Made by a program: the position numbers and the translations under genes
Shown here: positions 24,452-34,847 of the stretch, piece by piece
Position numbering within the stretch: the stretch's first letter is position 1
How the letters are laid out: every line of letters begins with the position of its first letter
Origin: Diphasiastrum complanatum
Lineage: Eukaryota; Streptophyta; Lycopodiopsida; Lycopodiales; Lycopodiaceae
Assembly (NCBI GenBank): GCA_029204225.1
Contig: CM055102.1
Span: forward strand, 44,586,484-44,650,483
Reading direction: 5' to 3'
DNA: 64,000 nt
Notes under the pieces: generated by a model
The model's database searches: none
What the model was told of the DNA's origin: nothing
Seen by the model: the letters and a program-made list of their open reading frames with translations, nothing else

Positions 24452-24967
24452 TTGCAGCATAAGTATCCTGAGTTATCCACTTCTTCTCATTTTTCTTGCT
24501 CTCATTCCAATGCTTCTCCTACTTTGGCTGCTTCTACTATCGTTCCTCCTGGTCCTCCTACCGCTGTTTTTTACCATGAGGCTCTTACTCCTGATGATTC
24601 TGATGTTTATATCCAGATTCTTGATACTCCTGACCCACATTCTGTTGATGAGCCGGCTGACCCGCTTCCTGATGATCCTGCTTCCGCCGCTTGCCATGCA
24701 CAGCTTGCTTATGCTACTTGGGCTGGTGGGCGTCCTGGTCCTCATTCTATTCGGTTACGTGTTCGCATTTTGGGACGAGAGTATATTGCTTTGGTGGATA
24801 CTGGCAGTACACATTCATTTATTAGCAGTTACATTTCCACCAGGATTCGTGCTACACCTGTTTCTGCTACACAGTCTCTCAGTGTCAAGGTTGCTCGTTC
24901 CCATTCTTTTCCCAGTTCTCAGATGTTTCAGGGCTTGGACTATAGCATTGGTGACTTCTCTGGATAG
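24452..24967 (+). pseudogene. Gypsy A gag C-terminus and aspartic protease, zinc knuckle deleted
   Basis: Continues the gag frame after the stop (LATTLQHKY) and then a protease with ALVDTGSTHSFISS (D-T-G active site). Compared with A2, the segment holding the CCHC knuckle is missing: the frame passes from TIVPPGPP straight to TAVFYHEAL. The deletion is bounded by a short repeat (CCTGGTCCTCC in one copy). It ends in TAG at 24965-24967. Confidence 0.88.
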
Positions 24968-25214
24968 GCATATTTCTATATTATTCCTCTGGAGCACTAT
25001 GACATTATTTTTGGTGCAGATTGGTTTTCGTCACTTGGTACTGTTGCTGTTGATCTTTCTCAGTAGACAGTCTTTTACACATGTTGGTCGGCATCATTTA
25101 CTTTCTGGTATTGATTCCCAGAGTGACTATCAGTTGGTTACCGGGAAGCACTTTATGCGTAGCCTGCCAAAGGCTCATGATGCAGCTCTTCTTTCCATTC
25201 AGAGTACATTAGTT

Positions 25215-26345
25215 GCTGCTTTTCTTTCACTGTCCGTGGGTCCTCTTACTCAAGTTGATGCTGCTCCGGATTTACAGGTTGTTGCTACGTGCCTTGCGCC
25301 TATATGCCTTGATTCACAGCTATCGTATTCGGTGGTCATTCCTGGTTTCATTGATATTGAGGCCGTATACCTTGGTGGTATTTCTTCTATTGCTTCAGGT
25401 TCCCCGTCATTTCGGGTTGCTCCATATCGCTTGGTCTCCGATGCCAAGTTGCCACTTTGTTCTGGTGTTCCGACTCATTCCCAGAGACACGTGGATATTG
25501 CTCCGATGCTTGCTACTGATGTTGCGGATCTTGTTCCTCGTTTCAGTGCATTTCTTCTATTCCTCGCTTGTGCGCCTGGTGTGTACTTTGGGATTACACT
25601 TGCGGCCAGTTCCGATGGGTCATCCGATTCTCCATCTGTTTTTGGTGTATCCTATGATGGATTGGTATGTCCATATGAGGTCTTTCTGGATGAGTTTTTC
25701 GGCTATAGTTTTTCAGTTGGGGCCCCTACTATTTCTAGATTTGTTGCTACTGTTTTCATGCATCATGTCTTTTTAGATGATGCATTGATTTCTTGGACCT
25801 TCTAGAGCTTTTGGCATGCTGCTCTTCTCGTGATATGGGCCTTGAGGGTACCGTGTGCCATTGCTACTTCTCATTCATGGGCCTTATGGATACCTTGGGC
25901 TTTTGACCATGCTGGTGCATATTTCTCCATTTTAGCTATCCTTTGTCAGGATGATCTCTTTATGCTCCATGTTTCCTGGCACATCGCTTGCTTTCCCATG
26001 CTGTTATAGCGTGCATGTTATCCTGCTTATGTTCCTACTCTTTGGTGCTGGTCTTCCTATGCTGCTATCTTTTCTTGGGGCACCTTGCACATATGGTTGA
26101 TGGTTACGTGTATGATGTGGCTATTCGCGATGAGTGTCCATCTCTTTTTCAGTTTCCTTATTGGCTTCCCGTTGCTGATGCAGTTCTACCTTCTCGGGCT
26201 TTTTGGATACCTTGGTATGATTTCCCTATCTTTTGGGCTGATCCTCTACTAGCTTGGGTATTGCGGATACCTTGGCATTCCTAGTTGCTGCTTGATCTTC
26301 TTCTGGTTCCTTGGCATTCCTAGCTGTTCCATATTGCTTGGTTTC
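25215..26345 (+). other. Unrelated sequence replacing pol inside gypsy A
   Basis: In A2 and B the text after the protease linker (MRSLPKA, AALLSIQST) leads to the RT. In A it departs at about 25215 into sequence with no RT, RNase H or integrase motif, and returns to integrase C-terminal sequence at about 26370. One frame stays open to 25805 (the 431-codon ORF starts in the wrong frame upstream, but its second half covers this stretch). The stretch has an internal duplication: about 25385-25447 resembles 26282-26350, and GGATACCTTGG-type phrases recur near 25888, 26208 and 26266. Source and function are unknown. Confidence 0.6.
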
Positions 26346-26347
26346 TG

Positions 26348-26596
26348 ATGACGCAGCCGAGATGTTCCCTTCGTCGCCATGATGTTGATCCTGAGTTGTT
26401 CCCTTTCTTACTAATTGCCATTCACTACGTTCGCCTTCACCATAGTCGACGTTGCCGGCAGATTCACTTTTTGATCCAGTGGGATGGTCGTCCTGTTGAG
26501 GAGGCCACATGGGAGCCTATTTATGTGTTTCATCATACACCATTATTGGCAGATCAGGCTCGAGCCCTCATGGCTTTAGTTCAGATATCATTGTAG
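26348..26596 (+). pseudogene. Gypsy A integrase C-terminus and chromodomain-like module
   Basis: Reads DPELFPFLLIAIHYVRLHHS, then QIHFLIQWDG and EEATWEPIYVFHHTPLLADQ, matching the end of pol in A2 and B. It retains only the last part of the integrase. Confidence 0.88.
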
Positions 26597-26823
26597 ATGT
26601 TCCTCTACTTCATGATTCGACTAGCTATGACTATTCTTTATTGTAGTATTTGCTTAGTACTTGCTTTACACAGTTATGATACTTTTGGGGTATCTTTTGT
26701 GACGGCTTATGTCCTCTCCATCAGTATTTCCATTAGTTCGTGATTTTTCAGTATTTAGCAGGCTTACATTATTATTTTAGATAGTCATTATGCTTGCTAG
26801 CCGGTGGAGGGCTTTGTTTTTCT

Positions 26824-26832
26824 GCAGGGGAG
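26824..26832 (+). promoter_or_regulatory. Polypurine tract of gypsy A
   Basis: GCAGGGGAG directly before the 3' LTR; primes plus-strand DNA synthesis in LTR elements. Confidence 0.75.
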
Positions 26833-27204
26833 AGTTATGGACTTGGCTCATTACATTCGCCGCGTCCATTCTTTTATTGTTATTATGCATAAGTAGGCCT
26901 AAGGGCCCTTTTTATTCATATACTGGCCTTGGGCCCTATTTGGTTATATTTTTAGGACTTGGTCACATTGATTTGGAGTGGGGGTCCTCCTATTGGGAGG
27001 GCGCACTATTTTCCCTCCAAACCCTTTCCCTCCCTTTTTTGAATCTTCCATTTGATTCAGGGAGAGGGTATAAGTAGGGCATCATTGTATTCCTTTATTC
27101 AGTTTATGATGATTGCTCCTCTTTAGCCTCCTTAAGCATTCTCTTCCTGCTTTCTAGCTTAAGTCCTGCTTTCTAGCATAGCTAGTGAATCTTAGCTTGT
27201 AACA
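26833..27204 (+). repeat. 3' LTR of gypsy A
   Basis: 372 bp, AGTTATGG to TAACA, followed by the target duplication ACGCT. The last base differs from the 5' LTR end (TAACT). Confidence 0.92.
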
Positions 27205-27364
27205 ACGCTAGGGACCGGTAGACCGACAACCCGTATGTTAATTGTGACTATAAGGGAATTGGGGCCCTTATGTGCACATGGTCATAATTAATGGTTGTAG
27301 GCCTAAACACATGGTGGTGGAGTTGGTATGGATCTTTCAATGAGTCATTGGGGAACTGGATGAC

Positions 27365-27722
27365 TGTTACGAGCTCGTAACCAGTGCCGAACCCTAGAGA
27401 ACACAGATAGGTCAGATACCACAGTCAGGGTCGTGTCCAGCGTACATGACCAACAGGGCAAGACAGTGTGAGTAGTGTGCCCCAGCACGGTCCATAGCCA
27501 TGGCGGGCCTAACACAGCCTAGGGACCCTGTCAGCAGGATAGGGCCCCCAGTTGGGTCCCGACGTGCAGTCGGCCACGTCAGTGCCACGTGGCCGACACT
27601 TGGCAGTAGCATGCTACCAGTCCTCACACTGGGCTAGGAGGGGCTTACTCTATATCAGGGAGTAGGCAAGGTTGGGTGGATCAGTTAGTGTTTGCCCTAC
27701 TGTGGTGTTAGGATCTATTACA
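27365..27722 (+). repeat. 5' LTR of gypsy D
   Basis: 358 bp, TGTTACGAGC to CTATTACA, canonical TG...CA ends, GC-richer than its surroundings. Confidence 0.95.
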
Positions 27723-27723
27723 C

Positions 27724-27736
27724 TGGTATCAGAGCC
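27724..27736 (+). promoter_or_regulatory. Primer-binding site of gypsy D
   Basis: TGGTATCAGAGCC, complementary to initiator tRNA-Met, one base after the 5' LTR. Confidence 0.93.
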
Positions 27737-27789
27737 ATCTCCTTCTTTGGGAGCTCAGTTTCAGCAGGGGAGAAATCCATCAGAGTGCA

Positions 27790-28330
27790 TAGCAACTATG
27801 GTTAATATGCAAAGATAGATAGAGCAGGGTCAGCGCTGGAGAACCAGCTATCTATGGTGGAAATCTCCGTAGGATTACTTGTTTTTACAGTAAAATTTGG
27901 ATCAGCTTTCTAGGCCAGGTCCAGCGCTGCCAATCAGGGTTTAAACTTCGATTTTGGAGTGGAAATTCCGGATTTTAGAGCGTTTTCAAGTCAGGAAGTT
28001 TGATGCAGACCAGCGCTGTCAGAGCAGCCTCCTTCCTTGAGTTTTGAGTGGAAATCAGTGACAAATTAAGCAAGATTTGAAGCGGATTTCTACAGCAGGT
28101 CCAGCGCTGGACAGTAGGGGACAAATTTTAGAATTTATCCTTGTATTTCAAAGGTTTTCTAGAAGCCTGAGCTTCAGACTTGCTTGTCACAGACCAGCGA
28201 CCTACCAGCTGAGGTCAAATCAGAGATTCAAGCGGATTTTTGAGTCTAAATTTGGACAAATCGAGCCAGACAGGTTGCTGTCCAATCAGCGAGGGCAGGG
28301 ACTTCAAAATTCCGGATTTCTTTTTGTATT
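27790..28330 (+). repeat. Degenerate ~91-nt leader repeats of gypsy D
   Basis: CAGCG(C/A) occurs at 27831, 27922, 28011, 28102, 28195 and 28287: spacings of 91, 89, 91, 93 and 92. Units also share phrases such as GAGTGGAAAT and AAGCGGATTT. The region is the untranslated leader between primer-binding site and gag. A packaging, dimerisation or translation role is possible but only inferred. Confidence 0.8.
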
Positions 28331-28627
28331 TTTCTGTTTTTTACTCGGTTTGTTGGAGCCCCACATCTGAAATCAGATCAACGAGCTACTTCACTCAAGA
28401 ACCGGGAAATTTGGATGCCATTTTGAAGCTTCAAGCTGGGATTTTCCGGGACAGCAGGTCTGAAATCGTGGGTAAAAGAGCTGAGAGGGTTCTTCTTCGT
28501 AATTTCTTTGGAAGTACAGTCCTCAGAAACAGCTAAGTCATCTTTCCTTTACCTTGTACAGTTGTAAATTAGTCTTTTAGACTTTTTTTCCTTCAGAAGT
28601 TAAGGTAGCTCTCTTTCAGTTCCGAAG

Positions 28628-30481
28628 ATGACCACTCCTCAGGGACCTGATCAACCCCCGGAGAGAGGCTTCGACGAACTTGAAACAGAAGCCTTGGCTT
28701 ATAGAAAAGGGAAGGAACCCATGGAAGTAGAAGAACAGGAACAGTTCGCCGAAGAACTCGACGAACTGGTTACCAAGGAGCAGTTCCTCCAATTGGTAAC
28801 AGAAGTGGATGAACTGAAGCTGGCATTGGCCAATTTCAAGTCCAGTGTGGACGACTCGTTCGCTGAACTCAAAAACTTGATTTTGAGTTCCGCAAAAGGA
28901 AGCCTTCCCTCCACTTCTCAGTTATCCCCTTCTCCACTTCCATCAGTTTCGGGTGAGACTTTACGGTCTCACCCCAGTGTTTTTAAAGATTTAAAGCCTC
29001 CTACTTTCAATGGGGAAGAGAAGGATAGAAATGCAGATATTCTACAAACCTTCCTCAGCAAATGGAAGAACATTCATGCTCTTAAACAGACCCCTGACCA
29101 TTTGCAAGCAATTGAGGCCAGTCTTTCTTTAGGGCCTATGGCCTATAAGTGGTGGTTAAATCTCCAGGAGACTGGGCAGACTCCCCGGTCATGGAAAGCT
29201 TTTGAAGAAGCTTTCCTAAGAGAATTTCTACCAGAAAATGAACTGGATAGAGCCTGGGAAGCCTGGGAAAGAACCGTAATGGATAAATCCCTCATCCAAT
29301 ATATCTCGCAGTATCGAGAAGCAATTTTAAAGATTAAAAATACGGATGACTATCAAAAAATCAGGGGATTTGTCCGTGGCCTCAAAGATGAATATAAAGT
29401 AGAGGTCCAGAGAAACTCGCCTACTACCCTTGAGCAAGCTCTCAGATATGCTCAAATCTATGATGATTCAGTGGGTAGAGCGAGACAGCAACCACTTTCT
29501 GAGCAGCTTCCTCAGAAAGACTTTCAATTTAAGAAGAAATTTTTAAAAAGAAAGAAAGAAGATAAATTTAAAGGTGAAGCTCCTCAGAAACGCCCTTCAC
29601 TCATACAGCCCTTAAAACCAGATGATTTTGAGAAAGCCAAACAAGAACGTTTGTGCTTTGTGTGTATGGGCAAGGGACACACAGTCAGACAGTGTCCCAA
29701 GGGGCCTTTCACTAAAAAAGATAAGAAAGATAAAAAACAAGTTCATCTTGTTCAGACTGTATGTTTCCCCAGTGACTCGGCAGCTTCCGAGATCAAAGTG
29801 TATCATGAAGATCATGAACACTGTTGCCAGCTGACCTCTGCAATGCTAGCGAGACCCTTCAGCTTTGGGCCGCATGACCTAGTACGTATGCATGGGAAAG
29901 TTGGTAACCAGTCAGTAAGAGTCATGGTTGATGATGGGGCAACCCATAATTTCATCAACCACACCCTGGTTAAAAAGCTTAAACTACCAGAAGTACCTAG
30001 TCAGCATAGGTACATAGTCTCATTAGCTAAGGGTGAAGATAAAAAAATATGGGAAACTATGGTAAGTAAGTTAAATCTTGGTATTCAGGGGTACCAAGAT
30101 GAAATAAACTTTCAGATAATGCACCTGGATCGAACAGACATTGTTCTCGGGAGAGATTGGCTCTACAGTTTAGGACCTTCCCTCCACAAAAACTATCAGG
30201 AGAACACCCTCAGCTTTCAGTATAAAGGCCGAGAGATCCAGTTGCATGGGGAGCATGATGTTCCCAACAGCCCTATGGTCTGCAGTTCAGAGCTCTGTCA
30301 GCTAATCGGAGACGAAGACCATCAGGTATTCTTATGTGACTTTCAGTTTATTCCTAAAGTTTCTATTTCCAGTTCTATTCAGCAGAAAATCAGTAAATTA
30401 GAAACTTTATTGTCTAAATTTAAAGATGTTTTTCCTGAAGATTTGCCACATGGTTTCCAAGTGGCATTCTCAACAGGCTGA
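28628..30481 (+). CDS. Gypsy D Gag-protease polyprotein
   Basis: 617-codon frame opening MTTPQGPDQPPERGF. The gag capsid domain lies at roughly residues 115-280 (LKPPTFNGEE, YKWWLNLQE, AFLREFLPENE, QYREAILKI, IRGFVRGLKDEYK). A Lys-rich stretch is followed by one CCHC knuckle from Cys343 (CFVCMGKGHTVRQC). The protease has VMVDDGATHNFIN with D435-D436-G437 where D-S/T-G is usual, then IVLGRDWL. The frame should run on into RT, but after SKFKDVFPEDLPHG (about 30455) it enters the inverted duplication and soon stops. No frameshift separates gag and protease. The substituted middle residue of the active-site triplet is worth noting, though D-D-G may be the norm in this lineage. Confidence 0.93.
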   Translation: MTTPQGPDQPPERGFDELETEALAYRKGKEPMEVEEQEQFAEELDELVTKEQFLQLVTEVDELKLALANFKSSVDDSFAELKNLILSSAKGSLPSTSQLSPSPLPSVSGETLRSHPSVFKDLKPPTFNGEEKDRNADILQTFLSKWKNIHALKQTPDHLQAIEASLSLGPMAYKWWLNLQETGQTPRSWKAFEEAFLREFLPENELDRAWEAWERTVMDKSLIQYISQYREAILKIKNTDDYQKIRGFVRGLKDEYKVEVQRNSPTTLEQALRYAQIYDDSVGRARQQPLSEQLPQKDFQFKKKFLKRKKEDKFKGEAPQKRPSLIQPLKPDDFEKAKQERLCFVCMGKGHTVRQCPKGPFTKKDKKDKKQVHLVQTVCFPSDSAASEIKVYHEDHEHCCQLTSAMLARPFSFGPHDLVRMHGKVGNQSVRVMVDDGATHNFINHTLVKKLKLPEVPSQHRYIVSLAKGEDKKIWETMVSKLNLGIQGYQDEINFQIMHLDRTDIVLGRDWLYSLGPSLHKNYQENTLSFQYKGREIQLHGEHDVPNSPMVCSSELCQLIGDEDHQVFLCDFQFIPKVSISSSIQQKISKLETLLSKFKDVFPEDLPHGFQVAFSTG

Positions 30482-32066
30482 TCATTCCACTTAACCAGAT
30501 ATTCTCGGTATAGAGTATGACGAGTCTGCGTCTCTCTACTATCAAGAATTTCCTCTGGTTCATGTGGAGGTTGTTGAGGATCCAATGGGAGAACTAGAAC
30601 ACTGTCCCCTACCAGATTATCTGATCTGGTTAAGGCTTTTCGTAACTGACTTACATGAAAAACTGGAAAAACCTTACTGCTGTGTGGGAGTTCTAGTTCA
30701 TAGGTGACCTCGCCTAGTCTCCTACTGATGGTAAAGGGACCACAATACCTTGGAGACAACTTAGCACACACTTCTGATTTGAGGGTTTTAGAGTCAACTG
30801 GGACTCTCAAGTAGACTTTCTCACCAGTGGAGAACTGCACATCCCGTCTGTGTGGATCTGCATAATGCCTGGCTCGATCCTGGGATTGTCTAATGCTACG
30901 CTTAGCATGTTCTATCATCTGGTTTAGGTCTTCTAAAAAGTTTCTGGCTGCTTCAACTTTTTCTTGTTTAAACCCTACAGCTGTGGGTGAGCGTGGCTGA
31001 AAACCGTACATCAGCATAAATGGGCTGTATCCCGTAGCTGAATGTTTGGTACTGTTGTAAGCAAACTCTAATATTGAGAGATACTCCTCCCAATTAGTCT
31101 GCCTCTTGCTGACGTATGCACGAAGCATATCCTCCAGCACTTGATTTACCCTTTCTGTTTGACCGTCCGTCTGTGGATGGTCGGTGGTACTCATATTAAG
31201 TTTAGTATGGAGATGATGGAATACTGCCCTCCAAAAATTTCCAGTGAACTTACTGTCCCGGTCGCTGACTATGCCGGAAGGTAGACCGTACAATTTAAAT
31301 AGCCCGTCTACAAACAACCTCGCTAACTCTGGAGCTCTAACGGTTGTTTTGGTCGGAATAAAATGAGCCATTTTGGTCAGACGGTCAACTGTGACCCATA
31401 TAGCGTCATTACCCTTTTGGGTTTTAGGCAGGCCTACTATAAAATCCATGGAGATACTCTCCCATTTGCCAGCTGGTATTTCTAAGGGATGCAACAACCC
31501 TCCTGCCTTTAAACGCTCTGCTTTATTTACTTGACATTTCTGGCAACTGGTTACATACTGGTGGACGTCCTTTTTCATACTGGGCCAGAAAAATTGCCTA
31601 CGAAGAAGCTCATAGGTCTTCTGTATGCCTGGGTGTCCCGCGCTAGGATTGTCATGACATTCATATAGGACCTGCTGCCTATAATCCTCTGAATTGGGGA
31701 CACATACTCTATCTCTATAGAGCAAGTACTCATCCTGAATGGAATACTGTTTCCATTTGAATCCTTGAGTCAACTGACCCTCAACCACAGGGGTTTGCTT
31801 GGGTAATACAGGCTCAGAATCCTCAACGTCATCTAACGACGTATACTCGGACTCATCATCATCCTCAACGGAAGCTGCCGTATTCTTGGATGAACTGGCA
31901 CCAGCCCCGGGAACTGGTTCTGGAGTCTGTAACTGTCTGTTCTGGACTGAGTTCCAGATAATAGAGAAGAATGCATCATGCTGGCATTTCCCTCTCAAGG
32001 ACTCGAGTAACTCATTACGAATCTGAGTAAAACTCAGCTCGTTTATCATAGGCATTCTGCTAAGGG
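30457..32066 (-). repeat. Inverted arm: RNase H end, linker and integrase in antisense
   Basis: On the minus strand this 1610-bp segment repeats 33161-34770 without indels. It covers the end of RNase H ([10 protein letters not shown]), the acidic linker, the complete integrase (HHCC, D,D35E) and most of the chromodomain. Protein comparison shows seven differing residues, including CAG (Gln) at the place where the direct arm has TAG. The minus frame is open across the arm and beyond (32286-30379). Outside the arm the similarity ends sharply at CCAAGTGGC (30457) and GCTAAGGG (32066). With the direct arm it forms a palindrome around a 1094-nt RT loop. Confidence 0.95.
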
Positions 32067-33480
32067 GAAAAAGAAAGAGGGGTCTATGCGTCTTTGCGTA
32101 GATTACAGAGCCCTCAATAAAGTCACAATTAAGAATAAATACCCTATGCCTCGGGCAGACGAGTTGTTTGATCAACTCGACGGGGCTAAGGTTTTCAGTA
32201 AAATAGACCTTAGATCGGGATATCATCAAGTCCGTATAAAATCGGAAGATGTCTCGAAAACAGCTTTTAGGACTCGTCACGGTCATTATGAGTTTAAGGT
32301 GATGCCATTTGGGCTCACAAATGCTCCAGCTACCTTTATGACCTTGATGAACAGTGTCCTCAGACCATACTTGGGTAAGTTTGTAGTCGTATTTTTAGAT
32401 GACATCCTCGTCTACAGCAAAACGAGGAAGGAGCATCTAAAACACCTCAGAAAGGTGTTTCGACTGCTCAGAAAGCATAAGCTTTATGCTAAACAATCCA
32501 AGTGTGAATTCTTCGTTGAAGAAGTAGCATATTTGGGTCACATTATCTCTTCAGATGGGATTAAGATGGACCCAAATAAGGTTAAAGCCATACTCAGTTG
32601 GCTGAGACCTCAGAATATTTTGGAACTTCAAATCTTTCTTGGTCTGGCGGGATATTACAGACGATTTATCAAGGAATATGCTCAGATAGCAGTCCCTATG
32701 ACAAATCTCCTTAAGGGGAAGGGAAAGGAGTTCATTTGGGAGTCCGCACAACAGGAGAGCTTTGATGCTCTCAAAACAGCCTTAGCTACAGCACCAGTTT
32801 TAAAAGTCGTCGACCCCAATCAGCCATTTGTGGTCGAAACAGATGCTAGCGACTTTGCAGTAGGTGCTGTGCTAACTCAGGGTGGACGACCAGTTGCGTT
32901 CGAGAGTAAAAAACTCGAGCCAGCACAGACTAGGTATAGTGCCTATGAAAAGGAACTCTTTTCTATAGTCCATGCCCTTAAGACTTGGAGGCATTATTTG
33001 TATGGTGCCAACTTTGAGGTCCTGACAGACCATGAGAGTCTCAGATACCTTTGCAATCAACCTGAGCTTAGAGGTCGGAAAGCTCGTTGGGCAGAGTTGA
33101 TGCAAGAGTTTGACATGTCTATCAGATATAGGCGTGGAAAATTCAATACAGTAGCAGATGCCCTTAGCAGAATGCCTATGATAAACGAGCTGAGTTTTAC
33201 TCAGATTCGTAATGAGTTACTCGAGTCCTTGAGAGGGAAATGCCAGCATGATGCATTCTTCTCTATTATCTGGAACTCAGTCCAGAACAGACAGTTACAG
33301 ACTCCAGAACCAGTTCCCGGGGCTGGTGCCAGTTCATCCAAGAATACGGCAGCTTCCGTTGAGGATGATGATGAGTCCGAGTATACGTCGTCAGATGACG
33401 TTGAGGATTCTGAGCCTGTATTACCCAAGCAAACCCCTGTGGTTGAGGGTCAGTTGACTCAAGGATTCAAATGGAAATAG
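32067..33480 (+). pseudogene. Gypsy D reverse transcriptase and RNase H, N-terminus missing
   Basis: The frame resumes at [18 protein letters not shown] (from about 32068) without the preceding RT residues, which normally carry the first finger region. From Met at 32086: [11 protein letters not shown] (catalytic D41), [19 protein letters not shown], and FLDDILVYS with D105-D106 as the YxDD pair. RNase H holds [10 protein letters not shown] (about 32830), [12 protein letters not shown] and [11 protein letters not shown]. The acidic linker ends at TAG 33478-33480, 19 bases before the integrase frame; the inverted arm has CAG here, so this stop is probably a recent mutation. Confidence 0.93.
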
Positions 33481-34770
33481 TATTCCATTCAGGATGAGTA
33501 CTTGCTCTATAGAGATAGAGTATGTGTCCCCAATTCAGAGGATTATAGGCAGCAGGTCCTATATGAATGTCATGACAATCCTAGCGCGGGACACCCAGGC
33601 ATACAGAAGACCTATGAGCTTCTTCGTAGGCAATTTTTCTGGCCCAGTATGAAAAAGGACGTCCACCAGTATGTAACCAGTTGCCAGAAATGTCAAGTAA
33701 ATAAAGCAGAGCGTTTAAAGGCAGGAGGGTTGTTGCATCCCTTAGAAATACCAGCTGGCAAATGGGAGAGTATCTCCATGGATTTTATAGTAGGCCTGCC
33801 TAAAACCCAAAAGGGTAATGACGCTATATGGGTCACAGTTGACCGTCTGACCAAAATGGCTCATTTTATTCCGACCAAAACAACCGTTAGAGCTCCAGAG
33901 TTAGCGAGGTTGTTTGTAGACGGGCTATTTAAATTGTACGGTCTACCTTCCGGCATAGTCAGCGACCGGGACAGTAAGTTTACTGGAAATTTTTGGAGGG
34001 CAGTATTCCATCATCTCCATACTAAACTTAATATGAGTACCACCGACCATCCACAGACGGACGGTCAAACAGAAAGGGTAAATCAAGTGCTGGAGGATAT
34101 GCTTCGTGCATACGTCAGCAAGAAGCAGACTAATTGGGAGGAGTATCTCTCGATATTAGAGTTTGCTTACAACAGTACCAAACATTCAGCTACGGGATAC
34201 AGCCCATTTATGCTGATGTACGGTTTTCAGCCACGCTCACCCACAGCTGTAGGGTTTAAACAAGAAAAAGTTGAAGCAGCCAGAAACTTTTTAGAAGACC
34301 TAAACCAGATGATAGAACATACTAAGCGTAGCATTAGACAATCCCAGGATCGAGCCAGGCATTATGCAGATCCACACAGACGGGATGTGCAGTTCTCCAC
34401 TGGTGAGAAAGTCTACTTGAGAGTCCCAGTTGACTCTAAAACCCTCAAATCAGGAGTGTGTGCTAAGTTGTCTCCAAGGTATTGTGGTCCCTTTACCATC
34501 AGTAGGAGACTAGGCGAGGTCACCTATGAACTAGAACTCCCACACAGCAGTAAGGTTTTTCCAGTCTTTCATGTAAGTCAGTTACGAAAAGCCTTAACCA
34601 GATCAGATAATCTGGTAGGGGACAGTGTTCTAGTTCTCCCATTGGATCGTCAACAACCTCCACATGAACCAGAGGAGATTCTTGATAGTAGAGAGACGCA
34701 GACTCGTCATACTCTATACCGAGAATATCTGGTTAAGTGGAATGATCAGCCTGTTGAGAATGCCACTTGG
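33161..34770 (+). repeat. Direct arm of the gypsy D palindrome
   Basis: Direct partner of 30457-32066; equal length (1610 bp). It is bounded by CCCTTAGC on the left and CCACTTGG on the right. Confidence 0.95.
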
Positions 34771-34836
34771 GAAAGAGGCAGCGTCCTTCGCAAGATTTTT
34801 CCAGACTTTGTCTTAGAGGACCAAGACGGTTCTTAA
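33502..34836 (+). CDS. Gypsy D integrase with chromodomain
   Basis: 444-codon frame, in phase with the RT frame across the TAG. The N-terminal zinc domain has H24, H31, C61 and C64. The catalytic core has D94 (SMDFIVGLP), D155 (VSDRDSKF) and E191 (DGQTERVNQV), with exactly 35 residues between the last two. The C-terminal domain has CAKLSPRYCGPFTI and VFPVFHVSQLRKAL. The end (REYLVKWNDQPVENATWERG) is a chromodomain, which in chromoviruses guides insertion to particular chromatin. All catalytic residues are present. It lacks its own start context, being part of the Gag-Pol reading frame. Confidence 0.93.
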   Translation: MLYRDRVCVPNSEDYRQQVLYECHDNPSAGHPGIQKTYELLRRQFFWPSMKKDVHQYVTSCQKCQVNKAERLKAGGLLHPLEIPAGKWESISMDFIVGLPKTQKGNDAIWVTVDRLTKMAHFIPTKTTVRAPELARLFVDGLFKLYGLPSGIVSDRDSKFTGNFWRAVFHHLHTKLNMSTTDHPQTDGQTERVNQVLEDMLRAYVSKKQTNWEEYLSILEFAYNSTKHSATGYSPFMLMYGFQPRSPTAVGFKQEKVEAARNFLEDLNQMIEHTKRSIRQSQDRARHYADPHRRDVQFSTGEKVYLRVPVDSKTLKSGVCAKLSPRYCGPFTISRRLGEVTYELELPHSSKVFPVFHVSQLRKALTRSDNLVGDSVLVLPLDRQQPPHEPEEILDSRETQTRHTLYREYLVKWNDQPVENATWERGSVLRKIFPDFVLEDQDGS

Positions 34837-34847
34837 GGGGGAGGGAG
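34835..34847 (+). promoter_or_regulatory. Polypurine tract of gypsy D
   Basis: AAGGGGGAGGGAG immediately before the 3' LTR. Confidence 0.88.

Larger units (their letters stand above)
21770..27204 (+). mobile_element. Ty3/gypsy element A (chimeric, most of pol replaced)
   Basis: LTRs 21770-22109 and 26833-27204 enclose a repeat-rich leader, gag, protease, a stretch of unrelated sequence, and the chromodomain end of integrase. The target duplication is ACGCT (21765-21769 and 27205-27209), placing the insertion inside solo LTR C. RT, RNase H and most of integrase are absent, so the element could move only with help from a relative such as A2. Confidence 0.92.

Noticed and set aside
24510-25805. 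431-codon Leu-rich, membrane-like frame
   Set aside because: Its first half is a shadow of the gypsy A protease frame. Its second half covers the unidentified replacement sequence and is described there; there is no evidence of a membrane protein gene.
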